Of a DNA stretch of 64,000 nt, positions 17,150 through 26,089 are shown in pieces. Each line of letters opens with the position of its first letter. Within the stretch, counting starts at the first letter, position 1. Below the pieces are notes generated by a model. That model worked only from the letters and a program-made list of their open reading frames with translations. It had not been told where the DNA came from and did not search any database. A program made the translations under genes and the position numbers. The stretch is from JACDAN01 sp963847235 (lineage in GTDB: Bacteria; Actinomycetota; Thermoleophilia; Gaiellales; Gaiellaceae): positions 186,001 through 250,000 of the forward strand of contig CAWJYU010000004.1 in NCBI GenBank assembly GCA_963847235.1. The letters run 5' to 3'.

Positions 17150-17856
17150 GGCCGCTGATCGGGATCACGTCGTATGCGGAGGAAGTCCGCTGGGGCGTCT
17201 GGACCGAGAGTGCCGCCCTGGTGCCTTTGGCCTACGTTCGTGCGGTCGAACATGCGGGCGGGCGGCCGTTCGTCGTGCCACCGTCCGAGGACGGTCTCGA
17301 GGAGACCCTGGACGCCCTCGACGGCGTGATCTTCTCGGGCGGCGGCGACCTCGATCCCGAGCTGTACGGGGCCGATGCTCATGAGGCGACCGACGTCCCG
17401 CACAAGGAGCGCGACGCCGCCGAGCTGCGTCTCCTCGAGGCGGCGCTCGAGCGGGACATGCCGGTTCTGGCCATCTGTCGAGGCTCTCAGCTCCTCAACG
17501 TCGCTTGCGGCGGCGACCTCGTCCAACACCTGCCGGAGGTCGTCGGCCACGAGCAGCACCGGCACGACCCGGGTTCATACTCGGATCACGACGTGGACGT
17601 CGCCGCCGACAGCCGACTCGGTGCGCTGCTCGGCGACCGAACGCCCGTCAAGTCACACCACCACCAGGCTTACGGCCGCATCGGCTCGGGGCTTCGTGAG
17701 GTGGCGTGGGCCGACGACGGCGTCGTCGAAGGGCTCGAGGACGCGGACAAGCGGTTCGCGCTCGGCGTCCTCTGGCATCCCGAGGAGGGGGAGGACTTCG
17801 CACTCTTCAAGGGCCTCGTCGACGAGGCGCGCCGCTACCGGCTGGAGCGGTCATGA
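17146..17856 (+). CDS. puuD: Class C26 gamma-glutamyl hydrolase (PuuD-like)
   Basis: The 236-residue class I amidotransferase-fold hydrolase carries the nucleophile in LAICRGSQLLNV (Cys at about residue 111) and the catalytic His-Glu in GVLWHPEE. GVIFSGGGDLDPELYG marks the peptidase C26/PuuD branch, which cleaves gamma-glutamyl-GABA or related gamma-glutamyl acids to release glutamate. ATG at 17146 overlaps the preceding ligase stop (ATGA), and its own stop overlaps the next ATG. The order ligase-hydrolase-aldehyde dehydrogenase supports a gamma-glutamylated intermediate pathway. Confidence 0.83.
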   Translation: MRPLIGITSYAEEVRWGVWTESAALVPLAYVRAVEHAGGRPFVVPPSEDGLEETLDALDGVIFSGGGDLDPELYGADAHEATDVPHKERDAAELRLLEAALERDMPVLAICRGSQLLNVACGGDLVQHLPEVVGHEQHRHDPGSYSDHDVDVAADSRLGALLGDRTPVKSHHHQAYGRIGSGLREVAWADDGVVEGLEDADKRFALGVLWHPEEGEDFALFKGLVDEARRYRLERS

Positions 17857-19205
17857 CCGTTGTCGTCAATCCGGCGACCGAGGAGACGATCGCCGAGGTC
17901 CCGGAGGCGACGGCCGAAGACGCTGATCGCGCGGTCGAGGCGGCGGAGCGGGCGTTTCCGGCCTGGCGTGCGTTGGCGCCGGGTGACCGTGTTCGGCTGT
18001 TGCGCCGACTCGCGTCGGCGGTCGAGGAGCACGGCGAGGAGCTGGCGCTGCTCGAGACGCGGAACGTCGGCAAGCCGATCGGCGATTCGCGCGGCGAGGT
18101 GCAGATGGTCGCCGACGTCTTCCACTTCTACGCCGGAGCGGTCGACAAGCACTACGGCGAGACGATCCCGGTCGCGGGCGGCGTCGACCTGACCTTCCGC
18201 GAGCCGCTGGGCGTCGTCGGGCTGATCGTCCCCTGGAACTTCCCGATCGCGATCTCGAGCTGGAAGCTCGGGCCCGCGCTCGCCTGCGGGAACACCGTCG
18301 TCCTGAAGCCGGCCGAGCTCACACCGCTGACGGCGGTCCGGCTTGGGGAGATCGCGCTCGAAGCGGGTCTGCCCGAAGGCGTCCTGAACGTCGTCACGGG
18401 TCGTGGGTCTGTTGTCGGGCAGCGGCTGGTCGAGCACCCCGACGTCGCGAAGATCGGGTTCACGGGCTCGACCGAGGTCGGCCGCGGCGTCATGGAGGGG
18501 GCGGCCGGGACGATCAAGCGAGTAACGCTCGAGCTCGGCGGCAAGTCGGCGAACCTCGTGTTCGCGGACGCAGATCTGGAGGCCGCGGCAGCCGGCGCCC
18601 CGTACGCGGTTTTCGGCAACGCGGGCCAGGACTGCTGCGCGCGCTCGCGGATCCTCGTCGAGCGCGGCGCCTATGACCGCTTCCTGGAGCTGCTCGTCGA
18701 GCGGACGGCCGGCGTTCGAGTCGGCGATCCCGAGGACGACGCGACCGAGATGGGGCCGCTCATCTCCGCCGCGCACCGCGAGAAGGTGTCGTCCTACGCC
18801 AACGGTAATGTTGTCTTTCGTGGCGACACACCCGACGGTCCCGGCTTCTGGTTCCCCTGCACGCTCGTGGAGTCATCGAACGACGACCGCGTCGCCCGTG
18901 AGGAGGTGTTCGGCCCGGTCGCCGCCGTGATCCCCTTCGAGGACGAGGCCGAAGCCGTCCGGATCGCGAACGACACGCCGTACGGGCTGTCGGGGTCGAT
19001 CTGGACTCGTGACGTCGGTCGGGCGATGCGGGTCGCCCGAGCGGTGGACACGGGCGTCCTCTCCGTCAACTCGAATACGTCCGTTCGGGTCTCGACGCCG
19101 TTCGGCGGGTTCAAGCAGTCCGGGTTCGGGCGGGAGCTCGGGATGCATGCGCTGGAGGGCTACTCCGAGGTCAAGAACGTGTACATCGCGACCGAGGACG
19201 CGTAG
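17853..19205 (+). CDS. NAD(P)-dependent aldehyde dehydrogenase (PuuC-like)
   Basis: A 450-residue ALDH with the cofactor loop IVPWNFPIAISSWK at about residue 124, catalytic Glu in TLELGGKSANLVF at about 227, and the nucleophilic Cys in GNAGQDCCARSRI at about 260. C-terminal motif EVFGPVAAVIPF is present. It is probably the enzyme that oxidises the (gamma-glutamyl)aminoaldehyde made by the cluster's oxidase. Start ATG overlaps the previous stop; the stop TAG overlaps the following GTG. Somewhat short for the family because the loop after the cofactor site is compact. Confidence 0.88.
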   Translation: MTVVVNPATEETIAEVPEATAEDADRAVEAAERAFPAWRALAPGDRVRLLRRLASAVEEHGEELALLETRNVGKPIGDSRGEVQMVADVFHFYAGAVDKHYGETIPVAGGVDLTFREPLGVVGLIVPWNFPIAISSWKLGPALACGNTVVLKPAELTPLTAVRLGEIALEAGLPEGVLNVVTGRGSVVGQRLVEHPDVAKIGFTGSTEVGRGVMEGAAGTIKRVTLELGGKSANLVFADADLEAAAAGAPYAVFGNAGQDCCARSRILVERGAYDRFLELLVERTAGVRVGDPEDDATEMGPLISAAHREKVSSYANGNVVFRGDTPDGPGFWFPCTLVESSNDDRVAREEVFGPVAAVIPFEDEAEAVRIANDTPYGLSGSIWTRDVGRAMRVARAVDTGVLSVNSNTSVRVSTPFGGFKQSGFGRELGMHALEGYSEVKNVYIATEDA

Positions 19206-19979
19206 TGCCCGTGGGCCGGCTCGACGGCAAGGTCGTCGTGATCACGGGCGCCGGCGGCGGGATGGGCCGGGACGCGGCGCTCCTCTTCTCGGAGGAAGGC
19301 GCGAGCGTTTGCGTCGCCGACGTCGATCTGGCGCGCGGCCGAGGAGACCGCGTCGGAGGCGAGGGAGGCCTTCGCGTTCCAGGTCGACGTGGCCGATTCG
19401 GGCAGCGTCCAGGCGATGTACGCCGCCACCGCGGAGCGCTACGGCGGGATCGACGTGCTCTACAACAACGCCGGGATCTCCCCGCCGGACGACGACTCGA
19501 TCCTCGACACGACCGAGGAGGCGTGGCAGCGCGTCCAGGACGTGAACACGAAGGGCGTGTACCTCTGCTGCAAGTACGGGATCCCATACCTGCTGGAGCG
19601 GGGTGGAGGCTCGGTGATCAACGTCGCCTCCTTCGTGGCGCTGGTTGGTGCGGCGACGTCGCAGATCTCCTACACGGCCTCGAAGGGCGCGGTCCTCGCG
19701 ATGTCGCGCGAGCTCGGCGTCCAGTTCGCGCGCCAGGGGATCCGCGTCAATGCGCTGTGCCCGGGCCCGGTCGAGACGCCGCTGCTGCTGCGGATCTTCG
19801 GCGACGATCCGGACGCGTTCGAGCGACGGCGCATCCACCTGCCGATGGGCCGGCTCGCGAAGCCGCGCGAGATCGTGAACGCCGCGCTCTTCCTGGCCAG
19901 TGACGAATCGACGTATGTGAACGGCGCGACGTTCCTGGTCGACGGCGGCCTGACCGCCGCCTACGTCACGCCGGAATAG
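19205..19979 (+). pseudogene. Short-chain dehydrogenase/reductase, frameshifted
   Basis: Classical SDR: cofactor motif VVITGAGGGMGRDAA near the N-terminus, NNAGISPPDD, the Ser/Tyr/Lys centre VINVASFV...SYTASKGA, and CPGPVETPLL. The frame breaks near 19335. Deleting one C in the GCGCGCGG run would restore LAAAEETASEAREAFAFQ and join the N-terminal Rossmann half to the rest. Length is 3n+1, matching a single extra base. Its last 14 bases overlap the converging MDR gene. Likely an alcohol/aldehyde-level oxidoreductase of the amine cluster. Confidence 0.78.
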
Positions 19980-20925
19980 ACAGGACCACCTTGCCGAAGT
20001 GCTCGCCGGTCTCCAGGCGCTCGTGCGCGGCGCGCGCCTCGGAAAGCGGATAGACGGAATCCACGACCGGCTTGGCCTTGCCGCTCTTGACGAGCTCGAA
20101 GGCGCCCTCGAAGTCCTCCTTGGTGCCCATCGTCGAGCCGAGGATCGTCAGCTGTTTCCACCACACACGGTGGAGGGCTGCCTTCGGGTTCGGCCCGGTT
20201 GTCGCACCGCAGACTGCAATCCGGCCGTGCGCCCGAACTGCCTGGAGCGATCTCTCCCAGGTCGCCTCCCCAACGTGCTCGACCACGACGTGCACTCCGG
20301 GACCGCCGGTGGCCTCCTTCACGGCTGCCACAACATCGCCCGTCGTGTGGTTGACGACGACATCGGCGCCCAGGCCTCGGACGAGCTCGACCTTCGCGTC
20401 GCTCGACGATGTTGCGACCACGTGCGCGCCGAGCGCTCTCGCGATCACGACCGCAGACGATCCGATCCCGCTTCCGGCTCCCCAGACGAGCACCCACTCG
20501 CCCTCGACGAGCGCGGCGCGTGTGACCAGCATCCGGTAGACGGTCTCGAAGACGAGCGGGAACGCGGCGGCTGCCTCGAACGAGAGCTCGTCGGGAATCG
20601 GGTAGACGTTCGACTCCGGCACCGCGACGAGCTCAGCATGCGTCCCGTCCATGTGCTCGCCGACGACGCTGATCCGGTCGCCGTGCTCGATCCCCGGGTT
20701 GATGACGACGCGGCGGCCCTCAGGATCGAGACCCGCGCCGTCTGCGCCCAGGATCCGCGGCTTCGGAACGGAGGGAAGACCGGCGCGGACCCAGAGGTCG
20801 AGCCGGTTCAGGGATGCAGCCCGCAGCTGGATCAGCACCTCGCCGGGGCCAGGCTCCGGGTCGGGCGCATCCTCGTACCGCAGAACCTCGGGCCCGCCGT
20901 CCTCGTGGATCCGGATTGCCTTCAT
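19966..20925 (-). CDS. Zinc-independent MDR alcohol dehydrogenase/quinone reductase-like
   Basis: A 319-residue medium-chain dehydrogenase: GroES-like N-terminal domain (ASLNRLDLWVRAGLP, ILGADGAG) and Rossmann domain with VLVWGAGSGIGSSAV. The structural-zinc cysteine cluster of classical alcohol dehydrogenases is absent, which suggests the quinone-oxidoreductase-type branch. NADPH is likely but not certain. A TAGAGT hexamer lies eight bases upstream of the ATG, so the transcript may be leaderless. It is divergent from queG with 29 bases between them. Substrate unknown. Confidence 0.82.
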   Translation of the reverse strand: MKAIRIHEDGGPEVLRYEDAPDPEPGPGEVLIQLRAASLNRLDLWVRAGLPSVPKPRILGADGAGLDPEGRRVVINPGIEHGDRISVVGEHMDGTHAELVAVPESNVYPIPDELSFEAAAAFPLVFETVYRMLVTRAALVEGEWVLVWGAGSGIGSSAVVIARALGAHVVATSSSDAKVELVRGLGADVVVNHTTGDVVAAVKEATGGPGVHVVVEHVGEATWERSLQAVRAHGRIAVCGATTGPNPKAALHRVWWKQLTILGSTMGTKEDFEGAFELVKSGKAKPVVDSVYPLSEARAAHERLETGEHFGKVVLSIPA

Positions 20926-20954
20926 TCCCCGCGACTCTAGGCAGAATCTGGCGT

Positions 20955-21959
20955 ATGACGGCCGCTGAACTCGAACGGTTGGCCGAGGAGCTCGGCATCG
21001 ACGCGATTGGTGCGGCCCCCGCCCAGCCCTACACCGAGACCGAGCGCCACATCGCCGAACGTGGGGAGCGCGGGCTCTTCGCCGACCTGAAGTTCACGAT
21101 GGCGCAGCCGGAAGTGTCCTGTCACCCGGAGACGCTTCTCCCCGATGCCCGGACGGTCGTCTCGGCGGCGCTCTGCTACTACGCCGACGGCCCCGAGCCC
21201 CAGCCGGGTGACGGCCGCCTCCCGCGCTACACGTGGAGCGACGCCTACGAAGAGCTTCGCGAGCGCCTCGACGAGCTCGGACGCCGCCTCGGCGGCGACT
21301 ACCGCGTCCTGGTCGACGCGAACCAGCACGTCGACCGTGAGGCTGCGGCCCGCTCCGGCGTCGGCTTCTACGGGAAGAACACGATGCTGATCACGCGGAA
21401 ACATGGATCGTGGGTCGTTCTCGGGACGCTCGTGACGACCGTCGAGCTCGAGCCCACACCACCTCTCGGCCTCGACTGCGGCTCCTGCCGCCTCTGCATC
21501 GAGGCCTGCCCGACCAATGCACTCGACGAGCCGGGCGTCCTCGACACGAATGCTTGCCTCTCCTATTGGACGCAATCGCGACACTCGATCCCCGAACCGG
21601 TCCGCGTCGCGCTCGAGGACCGTGTCTACGGCTGCGACATCTGCCAGGACGTCTGCCCGTGGAACCGTGGCGTCGAGAAGCGTCGGGCCGGCGCGGCGCC
21701 GCCCGGCGTAGAGACCCACGTCTCGCTCGTGGACTGGCTCGAGGCCGAGGACGCCGAGCTCCGTGCCCGCTACGAGCGTCTTTTCGTCCCGCGCAACGAT
21801 CCGCGCTACCTGCGCCGTAACGCGCTCGTCGCGCTGGGGAACACGGCTGGCCCAGAGCACCGCGACCACGCTGAGCGCTACGCCCGGTCGGAGGACGACC
21901 TGCTCCGCGAGCATGCCGAGTGGGCTCTCGCCCGCCTGGACGAACGGCACAATTCGTAG
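20955..21959 (+). CDS. queG: Epoxyqueuosine reductase QueG
   Basis: Last step of queuosine biosynthesis: reduces epoxyqueuosine to queuosine in tRNA using cobalamin and iron-sulfur clusters. The 334-residue protein has the N-terminal DUF1730 region with HVDREAAARSGVGFYGKNT, then two [4Fe-4S] motifs, CGSCRLCIEACP at about residue 176 and CDICQDVCPWN at about 227. A C-terminal HEAT-like helical tail follows. CAGAAT seven bases upstream of the ATG is a possible leaderless -10. queA and tgt are encoded 24 kb downstream in this window. Confidence 0.93.
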   Translation: MTAAELERLAEELGIDAIGAAPAQPYTETERHIAERGERGLFADLKFTMAQPEVSCHPETLLPDARTVVSAALCYYADGPEPQPGDGRLPRYTWSDAYEELRERLDELGRRLGGDYRVLVDANQHVDREAAARSGVGFYGKNTMLITRKHGSWVVLGTLVTTVELEPTPPLGLDCGSCRLCIEACPTNALDEPGVLDTNACLSYWTQSRHSIPEPVRVALEDRVYGCDICQDVCPWNRGVEKRRAGAAPPGVETHVSLVDWLEAEDAELRARYERLFVPRNDPRYLRRNALVALGNTAGPEHRDHAERYARSEDDLLREHAEWALARLDERHNS

Positions 21960-21963
21960 CCGC

Positions 21964-23757
21964 GTGAACCAGGACGCGAGACGACGCTCTCGGACGGAGG
22001 TCGGGATGGCGTGGGTGCGGCTCCTTGCCGTGCCGTTCGCCGTCCTGGAGGTCGGGGTGCTCAAGGACGACTACCCGCCCGGGTACGAGCGCTGGGCGTG
22101 GGCGCTCACCGCGCTTCTCGCGGTCGGCTCCGTCGTCCTGCTCTGGCTCGCCTATCGCGTGCCGTCCAGAGCGGCCCGGCGACGGATCGGCTTCGGCGCT
22201 CTGCTGCTCGACTCAGTCGTGGTCTACGGATACGTGCTCGTCTACACGTTCGAGCCGGGAACCCCGATCCGGCAGCTGGTCTTCGTCCCGCTGATCGAGG
22301 CTGCGCTGCGCTACGGAATCGTCGGTGCCCTGGCGATGTCCGCCGTCTCGGCCGTGATGCTCACGATCGCCGAATGGTGGCGGGAGGATCACTTCCCCCC
22401 GCAGGATTTCGACATCGACCGAATCGTTCTGCCGGTCGGCGTGCAGCTGATCCTGGGGCTGATCGTCGGCTCGCTCGTCAACCGGCTGCGCGACGAGCGG
22501 AGAGGAGCCCGCGACCGTGTGGCCGAGGCAGAGGCACTGCGGGACGAGCTGGGTCGCCGCTCGGACATCCTCGACGCGACGAACCGGGCTGCCCGCGCGC
22601 TCGGATCGTCGCTCGACCTCGAGCAGGCGTTCGCCGCCTTCATCCGGGAGCTGCGGGGACTGATCCCATTCGAGCGCACGGCGATCGTCCTGCTCGAGGA
22701 CGGGCGGCTGCGCGTGCTCGCGACGGCCGGGGAGGGGGCCGAGCGGGTTTTCCCACCCGGAACCGTCGTCTCGATCGAAGGCTCGATCGTGGAGGACGTC
22801 GTCAAGGGTGGGCAGACGATCTACCGGAAGGACATGTCGGAACCGGCGTACGACGAGGAGGAGGACTTCCTCGCCCTCGGGCTCCACTCCCGTGTCGTCG
22901 CGCCGATCCTGTCCGGAGCGGCGACGATCGGCGCGATCTCAGTCGTCCGCCACGAGCCCGAGGCGTTCCGCGCCGGCGAGATCGAGCTCCTCGGGCTTCT
23001 GGGCCGCCTGGTCGGCAGCGCGATCCAGAACATCCGCGCCTACGAGGCCGAGCGGACGACAGTCGAGGAGCTCCGCAGGCTCTCCGCGCTTCGCGCCGAC
23101 TTCGTGTCGCTCGTCTCGCACGAGCTGCGGAGCCCGATGGCGTCGGTCATCGGCTCGGCACGGACGCTCGAACAGCGCTGGCGCGAGCTCACGGCCGAGC
23201 AGCGCGAGTCGTTCCTGGCCCTGATCGCCCACGAGACTTCCCGGCTCGCAGACCTCATCGGAGACGTCCTCGACACGTCGAGGATCGAGGCCGGCACCTT
23301 CACCTACTCGTTCGTCGACGTCGATCTCGCTCGGCTGGTTCGCGACTCCGCCGCAGCGGCGGAGCACGGACAGGACGAAGTCGCGGTCGAGGCTGTCGTC
23401 CGCGAGCCGCTCCCGGTCGTGCGCGGCGATCGCGACCGGCTCCGCCAGGTACTCGTGAACCTGATCGACAACGCCGTCAAGTACTCGCCGCCGGGCGACA
23501 CGGTCAGGGTGGAGGCGGAGAACACAGACGGTCGCGTCGTGATCGAGGTTCGCGACCGAGGCCCCGGGATCTCGCCGGAGCACCAGCGCCTGATCTTCGA
23601 GAAGTTCGGGCGGGCCAACGTGGCAGAGCACGCGAAGCCCGGGACCGGCCTCGGGCTCTTCATCGCACGCTCGATCGCCGAGGCACACGGCGGTGCGCTC
23701 GAGGTGCGCTCGGTCCCCGGCGGGGGCGCCACCTTCACGCTCACACTGCCGGTCTAG
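21964..23757 (+). CDS. Membrane sensor histidine kinase with GAF domain
   Basis: The 597-residue protein has several hydrophobic segments at residues 20-165, a short coiled linker and a GAF domain (about 215-350). A HisKA dimerisation region follows with SHELRSPMASVIGSA (phospho-His about residue 386), and then a HATPase domain with NLIDNAVKYSPPGD, DRGPGIS and GTGLGLFIA. It starts with GTG four bases after queG. No response regulator gene is adjacent, so its partner is elsewhere. The ligand sensed by the membrane part is unknown. Confidence 0.88.
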   Translation: MNQDARRRSRTEVGMAWVRLLAVPFAVLEVGVLKDDYPPGYERWAWALTALLAVGSVVLLWLAYRVPSRAARRRIGFGALLLDSVVVYGYVLVYTFEPGTPIRQLVFVPLIEAALRYGIVGALAMSAVSAVMLTIAEWWREDHFPPQDFDIDRIVLPVGVQLILGLIVGSLVNRLRDERRGARDRVAEAEALRDELGRRSDILDATNRAARALGSSLDLEQAFAAFIRELRGLIPFERTAIVLLEDGRLRVLATAGEGAERVFPPGTVVSIEGSIVEDVVKGGQTIYRKDMSEPAYDEEEDFLALGLHSRVVAPILSGAATIGAISVVRHEPEAFRAGEIELLGLLGRLVGSAIQNIRAYEAERTTVEELRRLSALRADFVSLVSHELRSPMASVIGSARTLEQRWRELTAEQRESFLALIAHETSRLADLIGDVLDTSRIEAGTFTYSFVDVDLARLVRDSAAAAEHGQDEVAVEAVVREPLPVVRGDRDRLRQVLVNLIDNAVKYSPPGDTVRVEAENTDGRVVIEVRDRGPGISPEHQRLIFEKFGRANVAEHAKPGTGLGLFIARSIAEAHGGALEVRSVPGGGATFTLTLPV

Positions 23758-23792
23758 GCGCTCCCGTCCTTGCGTGATAGCAGTCCGAACGA

Positions 23793-23837
23793 GCTCTGAT
23801 ATCAGAGCATTGGTGCCAGAAACGGCTTGATCAAGCC
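23793..23837. promoter_or_regulatory. Two palindromic operator candidates upstream of ABC importer
   Basis: A perfect 16-bp palindrome GCTCTGAT/ATCAGAGC (23793-23808) and a perfect 14-bp palindrome GGCTTGA/TCAAGCC (23824-23837) lie just upstream of the importer promoter. Even, spacer-free palindromes of this size suit LacI- or GntR-type regulators of sugar uptake. No regulator gene is adjacent. Confidence 0.5.
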
Positions 23838-23849
23838 AAAAACTCGCCC

Positions 23850-23879
23850 TTGACAGGTGCCCTTGCACCCACGTATCAA
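23850..23879 (+). promoter_or_regulatory. Promoter of ABC importer operon
   Basis: TTGACA at 23850-23855 and TATCAA at 23874-23879 with an 18-base spacer. The expected start of transcription falls at about the ATG at 23888, so the message is probably leaderless and the ATG at 23879 inside the -10 is unlikely to be used. Confidence 0.6.
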
Positions 23880-23887
23880 TGCCGCCC

Positions 23888-25234
23888 ATGCCTCTTCTCC
23901 GAGTCGCCGTCGCCGTGCTCGCTTTGGCCGCACTTCCCGTGGCCACGGCGTGCGGTGGCGACGACGCCTCGGGGGCGGACTCAGGCTCGATCAGTTTCTT
24001 GATCTTCGGCGACCCGGCGGAGATCAACGCGTACCGGACGCTGATCAAGTCATTCAACGAAGAGGTGCCGGACATCAACGTGCAGCTGATCGAGGCGAGC
24101 GACCGCGAGGACCTGATCGCGCGCCTCTCGACGTCGCTTGCCGGCGGCTCGCCGCCAGACCTCTTCCTCATGAACTACCGCTTCTACGGCCAGTTCGCCG
24201 CCCGTGACGCGCTCGAGCCCCTGGAGTCGTACGTGGAGGACTCCGATGTCTTCGAGGAGGACGACTTCTACCCCGAGTCGCTCGACGCCTTCCGGTGGAA
24301 GGGCGAGCTGACCTGCCTGCCGCAGAACGTCTCGAGCCTGATCGTCTACTACAACCGCGACCTGTTCAAGCGCTTCGGCGTACCGCTTCCGACGGACGGT
24401 ATGAGGTGGAACGAGTTCGTCTTCCGGGCGCAGCAGATGACGCGGGACAAGAACGGTCAGCCCGTGCGCGGCGCCGATCCCGACCTGCCGCAGGCGAACA
24501 CTGCCCCGGCCGAGATCTACGGGCTCGGGGTCGAGCCGGAGATCATCCGGATCGCGCCGTTCGTCTGGTCGAACGGGGGCGAGATCGTCGACGACACCGA
24601 CAACCCGACGCGATTCACGCTCGACGCCGTCGACTCGAAGCAAGCCGTCGACCAGTTCTTCCAGCTCCGGACGCTCCACGGCGTTGTCCCGACCGACCAG
24701 GACGTCGAGGCCGAGGATGACGAGAGTCGCTTCGTGAACGGCCGCCTCGCAATGCTCCTGGACTCGCGCCGGGCAGTGCCCAGCCTCCGTGAGGCGGCGG
24801 AGTTCGACTGGGACGTCGTCTCGCTTCCGTATTTCCGCGAGCCGGCGAACATCCTCCACTCGGACGCGTACTGCATGACCGAGGCGTCGGACTCCAAGGA
24901 CGCGGCCTGGCGCTTCGTCGAGTACGCGCTCGGCCCCGAGGGCGCGGCCGTCGTAGCGAAAACCGGACGCACGGTCCCATCGCTCCGCTCCGTCGCAGAG
25001 TCGGACGCCTTCCTCGATCCGACCCAGAAGCCGAAGAACTCGCAGGCGTTCCTCGATGCGATCGAGACGATCCAGCACGTGCCGACCGTCTCCACGTGGC
25101 CCGAGATCGAGGACGTGACGAACGGGCTCCTGGAGAACGGCATGTACCTCGGTCAGCCCGTGGACAAGGTGGTCAAGGAAATCGATCTGAAGACTCGACC
25201 CCTGTTCGAGCGCGGCGAGAGCGCCGAGCGCTAG
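23888..25234 (+). CDS. Extracellular sugar-binding lipoprotein of ABC importer
   Basis: A family-1 solute-binding protein of about 448 residues. The N-terminus has a lipoprotein signal ending LPVATACGG (Cys22 from the ATG at 23888), followed by an Asp/Ser/Gly-rich linker. The mature part shows typical elements: GGSPPDLFLMNYRFYGQFA and a YNRDLFKRFGVPLP hinge region. It captures the substrate outside the membrane for the two permeases and ATPase that follow. The importer class suggests a sugar or glycerol-phosphate-type ligand; the exact one cannot be read. Confidence 0.88.
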   Translation: MPLLRVAVAVLALAALPVATACGGDDASGADSGSISFLIFGDPAEINAYRTLIKSFNEEVPDINVQLIEASDREDLIARLSTSLAGGSPPDLFLMNYRFYGQFAARDALEPLESYVEDSDVFEEDDFYPESLDAFRWKGELTCLPQNVSSLIVYYNRDLFKRFGVPLPTDGMRWNEFVFRAQQMTRDKNGQPVRGADPDLPQANTAPAEIYGLGVEPEIIRIAPFVWSNGGEIVDDTDNPTRFTLDAVDSKQAVDQFFQLRTLHGVVPTDQDVEAEDDESRFVNGRLAMLLDSRRAVPSLREAAEFDWDVVSLPYFREPANILHSDAYCMTEASDSKDAAWRFVEYALGPEGAAVVAKTGRTVPSLRSVAESDAFLDPTQKPKNSQAFLDAIETIQHVPTVSTWPEIEDVTNGLLENGMYLGQPVDKVVKEIDLKTRPLFERGESAER

Positions 25235-25252
25235 CTCTACACTCGGCGGCAC

Positions 25253-26089
25253 GTGAGGGCCGGCGAGCGCAAGTGGGGAGGCTGGCGGCAGCCGGCCGCG
25301 TTCGCGGTGGCCGTTGCCTTCCTGCTCCCTCTCTGGTTCATGGTCAGCGGCTCGCTCCGCGAGCCCGGTCTGCCGCCTCCACGCGCGCCCGAGCTGATCC
25401 CGCGTCCGATCTCGACGGCGAGCTACCACGAGGCCTTCGACCTCGTCGACCTGGCGCTCTACACGGTCAACTCGCTCATCGTCGCCGCGCTGACTGTGCC
25501 GCTCGCGGTGCTGGTGGCCTCCCTGGCCGGGTTCGCGCTGCTGCTCGTGGCCGGGCGTGCGCGGGCCGTGCTGGTCGGCCTCTCGTTCGCCGCGCTGATG
25601 ATCCCGGTCACCGCACTGCTCGTCCCGCGCTTCACGATGTTCCGCTGGCTCGGCCTGACCGACACCTGGGTCCCGCTGATCGCACCCGCGCTGCTCGGGC
25701 TCTCGCCGTTCTACGTCCTGCTCTTCTACTGGAGCTTCCGGCGGCTTCCGAAGGAGCTGTTCGAGGCGGCCCGCCTCGAGGGGATGTCGCCGTTCGGAAT
25801 GTGGCGCCGCCTCGGGATGCCGCTCGTGCGACCGGTGACGATCGCGGTCGCCCTGCTGGCCTTCATCGCGTCGTGGGGGAACTTCCTCGAGCCGCTGGTC
25901 TACCTCTTCGACCCCGACCTCTACACGCTGCCGCTCGGCCTTCGGTCCCTGGAGACGCTCGACCGGACGAACTATCCGATGCTGCTCGCCGGCGCCGTCG
26001 TCGCGACCGCGCCGGTCGTCTTGGCCTTTGCGATCGCCCAGCGCTACTTCCTCCACGAGGACCGCGGGGCGGGGTGGCTCGGACGATGA
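25253..26089 (+). CDS. ABC importer permease, MalG/UgpE type
   Basis: A 278-residue inner-membrane subunit with about six helices and the EAA loop EAARLEGMSPFGMWRRLGMP, which docks onto the ATPase. The PLxxP-like and C-terminal segments fit the MalG/UgpE class. GTG start at 25253 follows the binding-protein stop by 18 bases. A TACACT hexamer at 25238-25243 could provide an internal promoter. The stop overlaps the ATG of the ATPase. Confidence 0.88.
   Translation: MRAGERKWGGWRQPAAFAVAVAFLLPLWFMVSGSLREPGLPPPRAPELIPRPISTASYHEAFDLVDLALYTVNSLIVAALTVPLAVLVASLAGFALLLVAGRARAVLVGLSFAALMIPVTALLVPRFTMFRWLGLTDTWVPLIAPALLGLSPFYVLLFYWSFRRLPKELFEAARLEGMSPFGMWRRLGMPLVRPVTIAVALLAFIASWGNFLEPLVYLFDPDLYTLPLGLRSLETLDRTNYPMLLAGAVVATAPVVLAFAIAQRYFLHEDRGAGWLGR

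Noticed and set aside
23879..23887. ATG at 23879 as the start of the sugar-binding protein
   Set aside because: It overlaps the predicted -10 TATCAA, so the transcript would begin after it; the ATG at 23888 still gives a normal lipoprotein signal.
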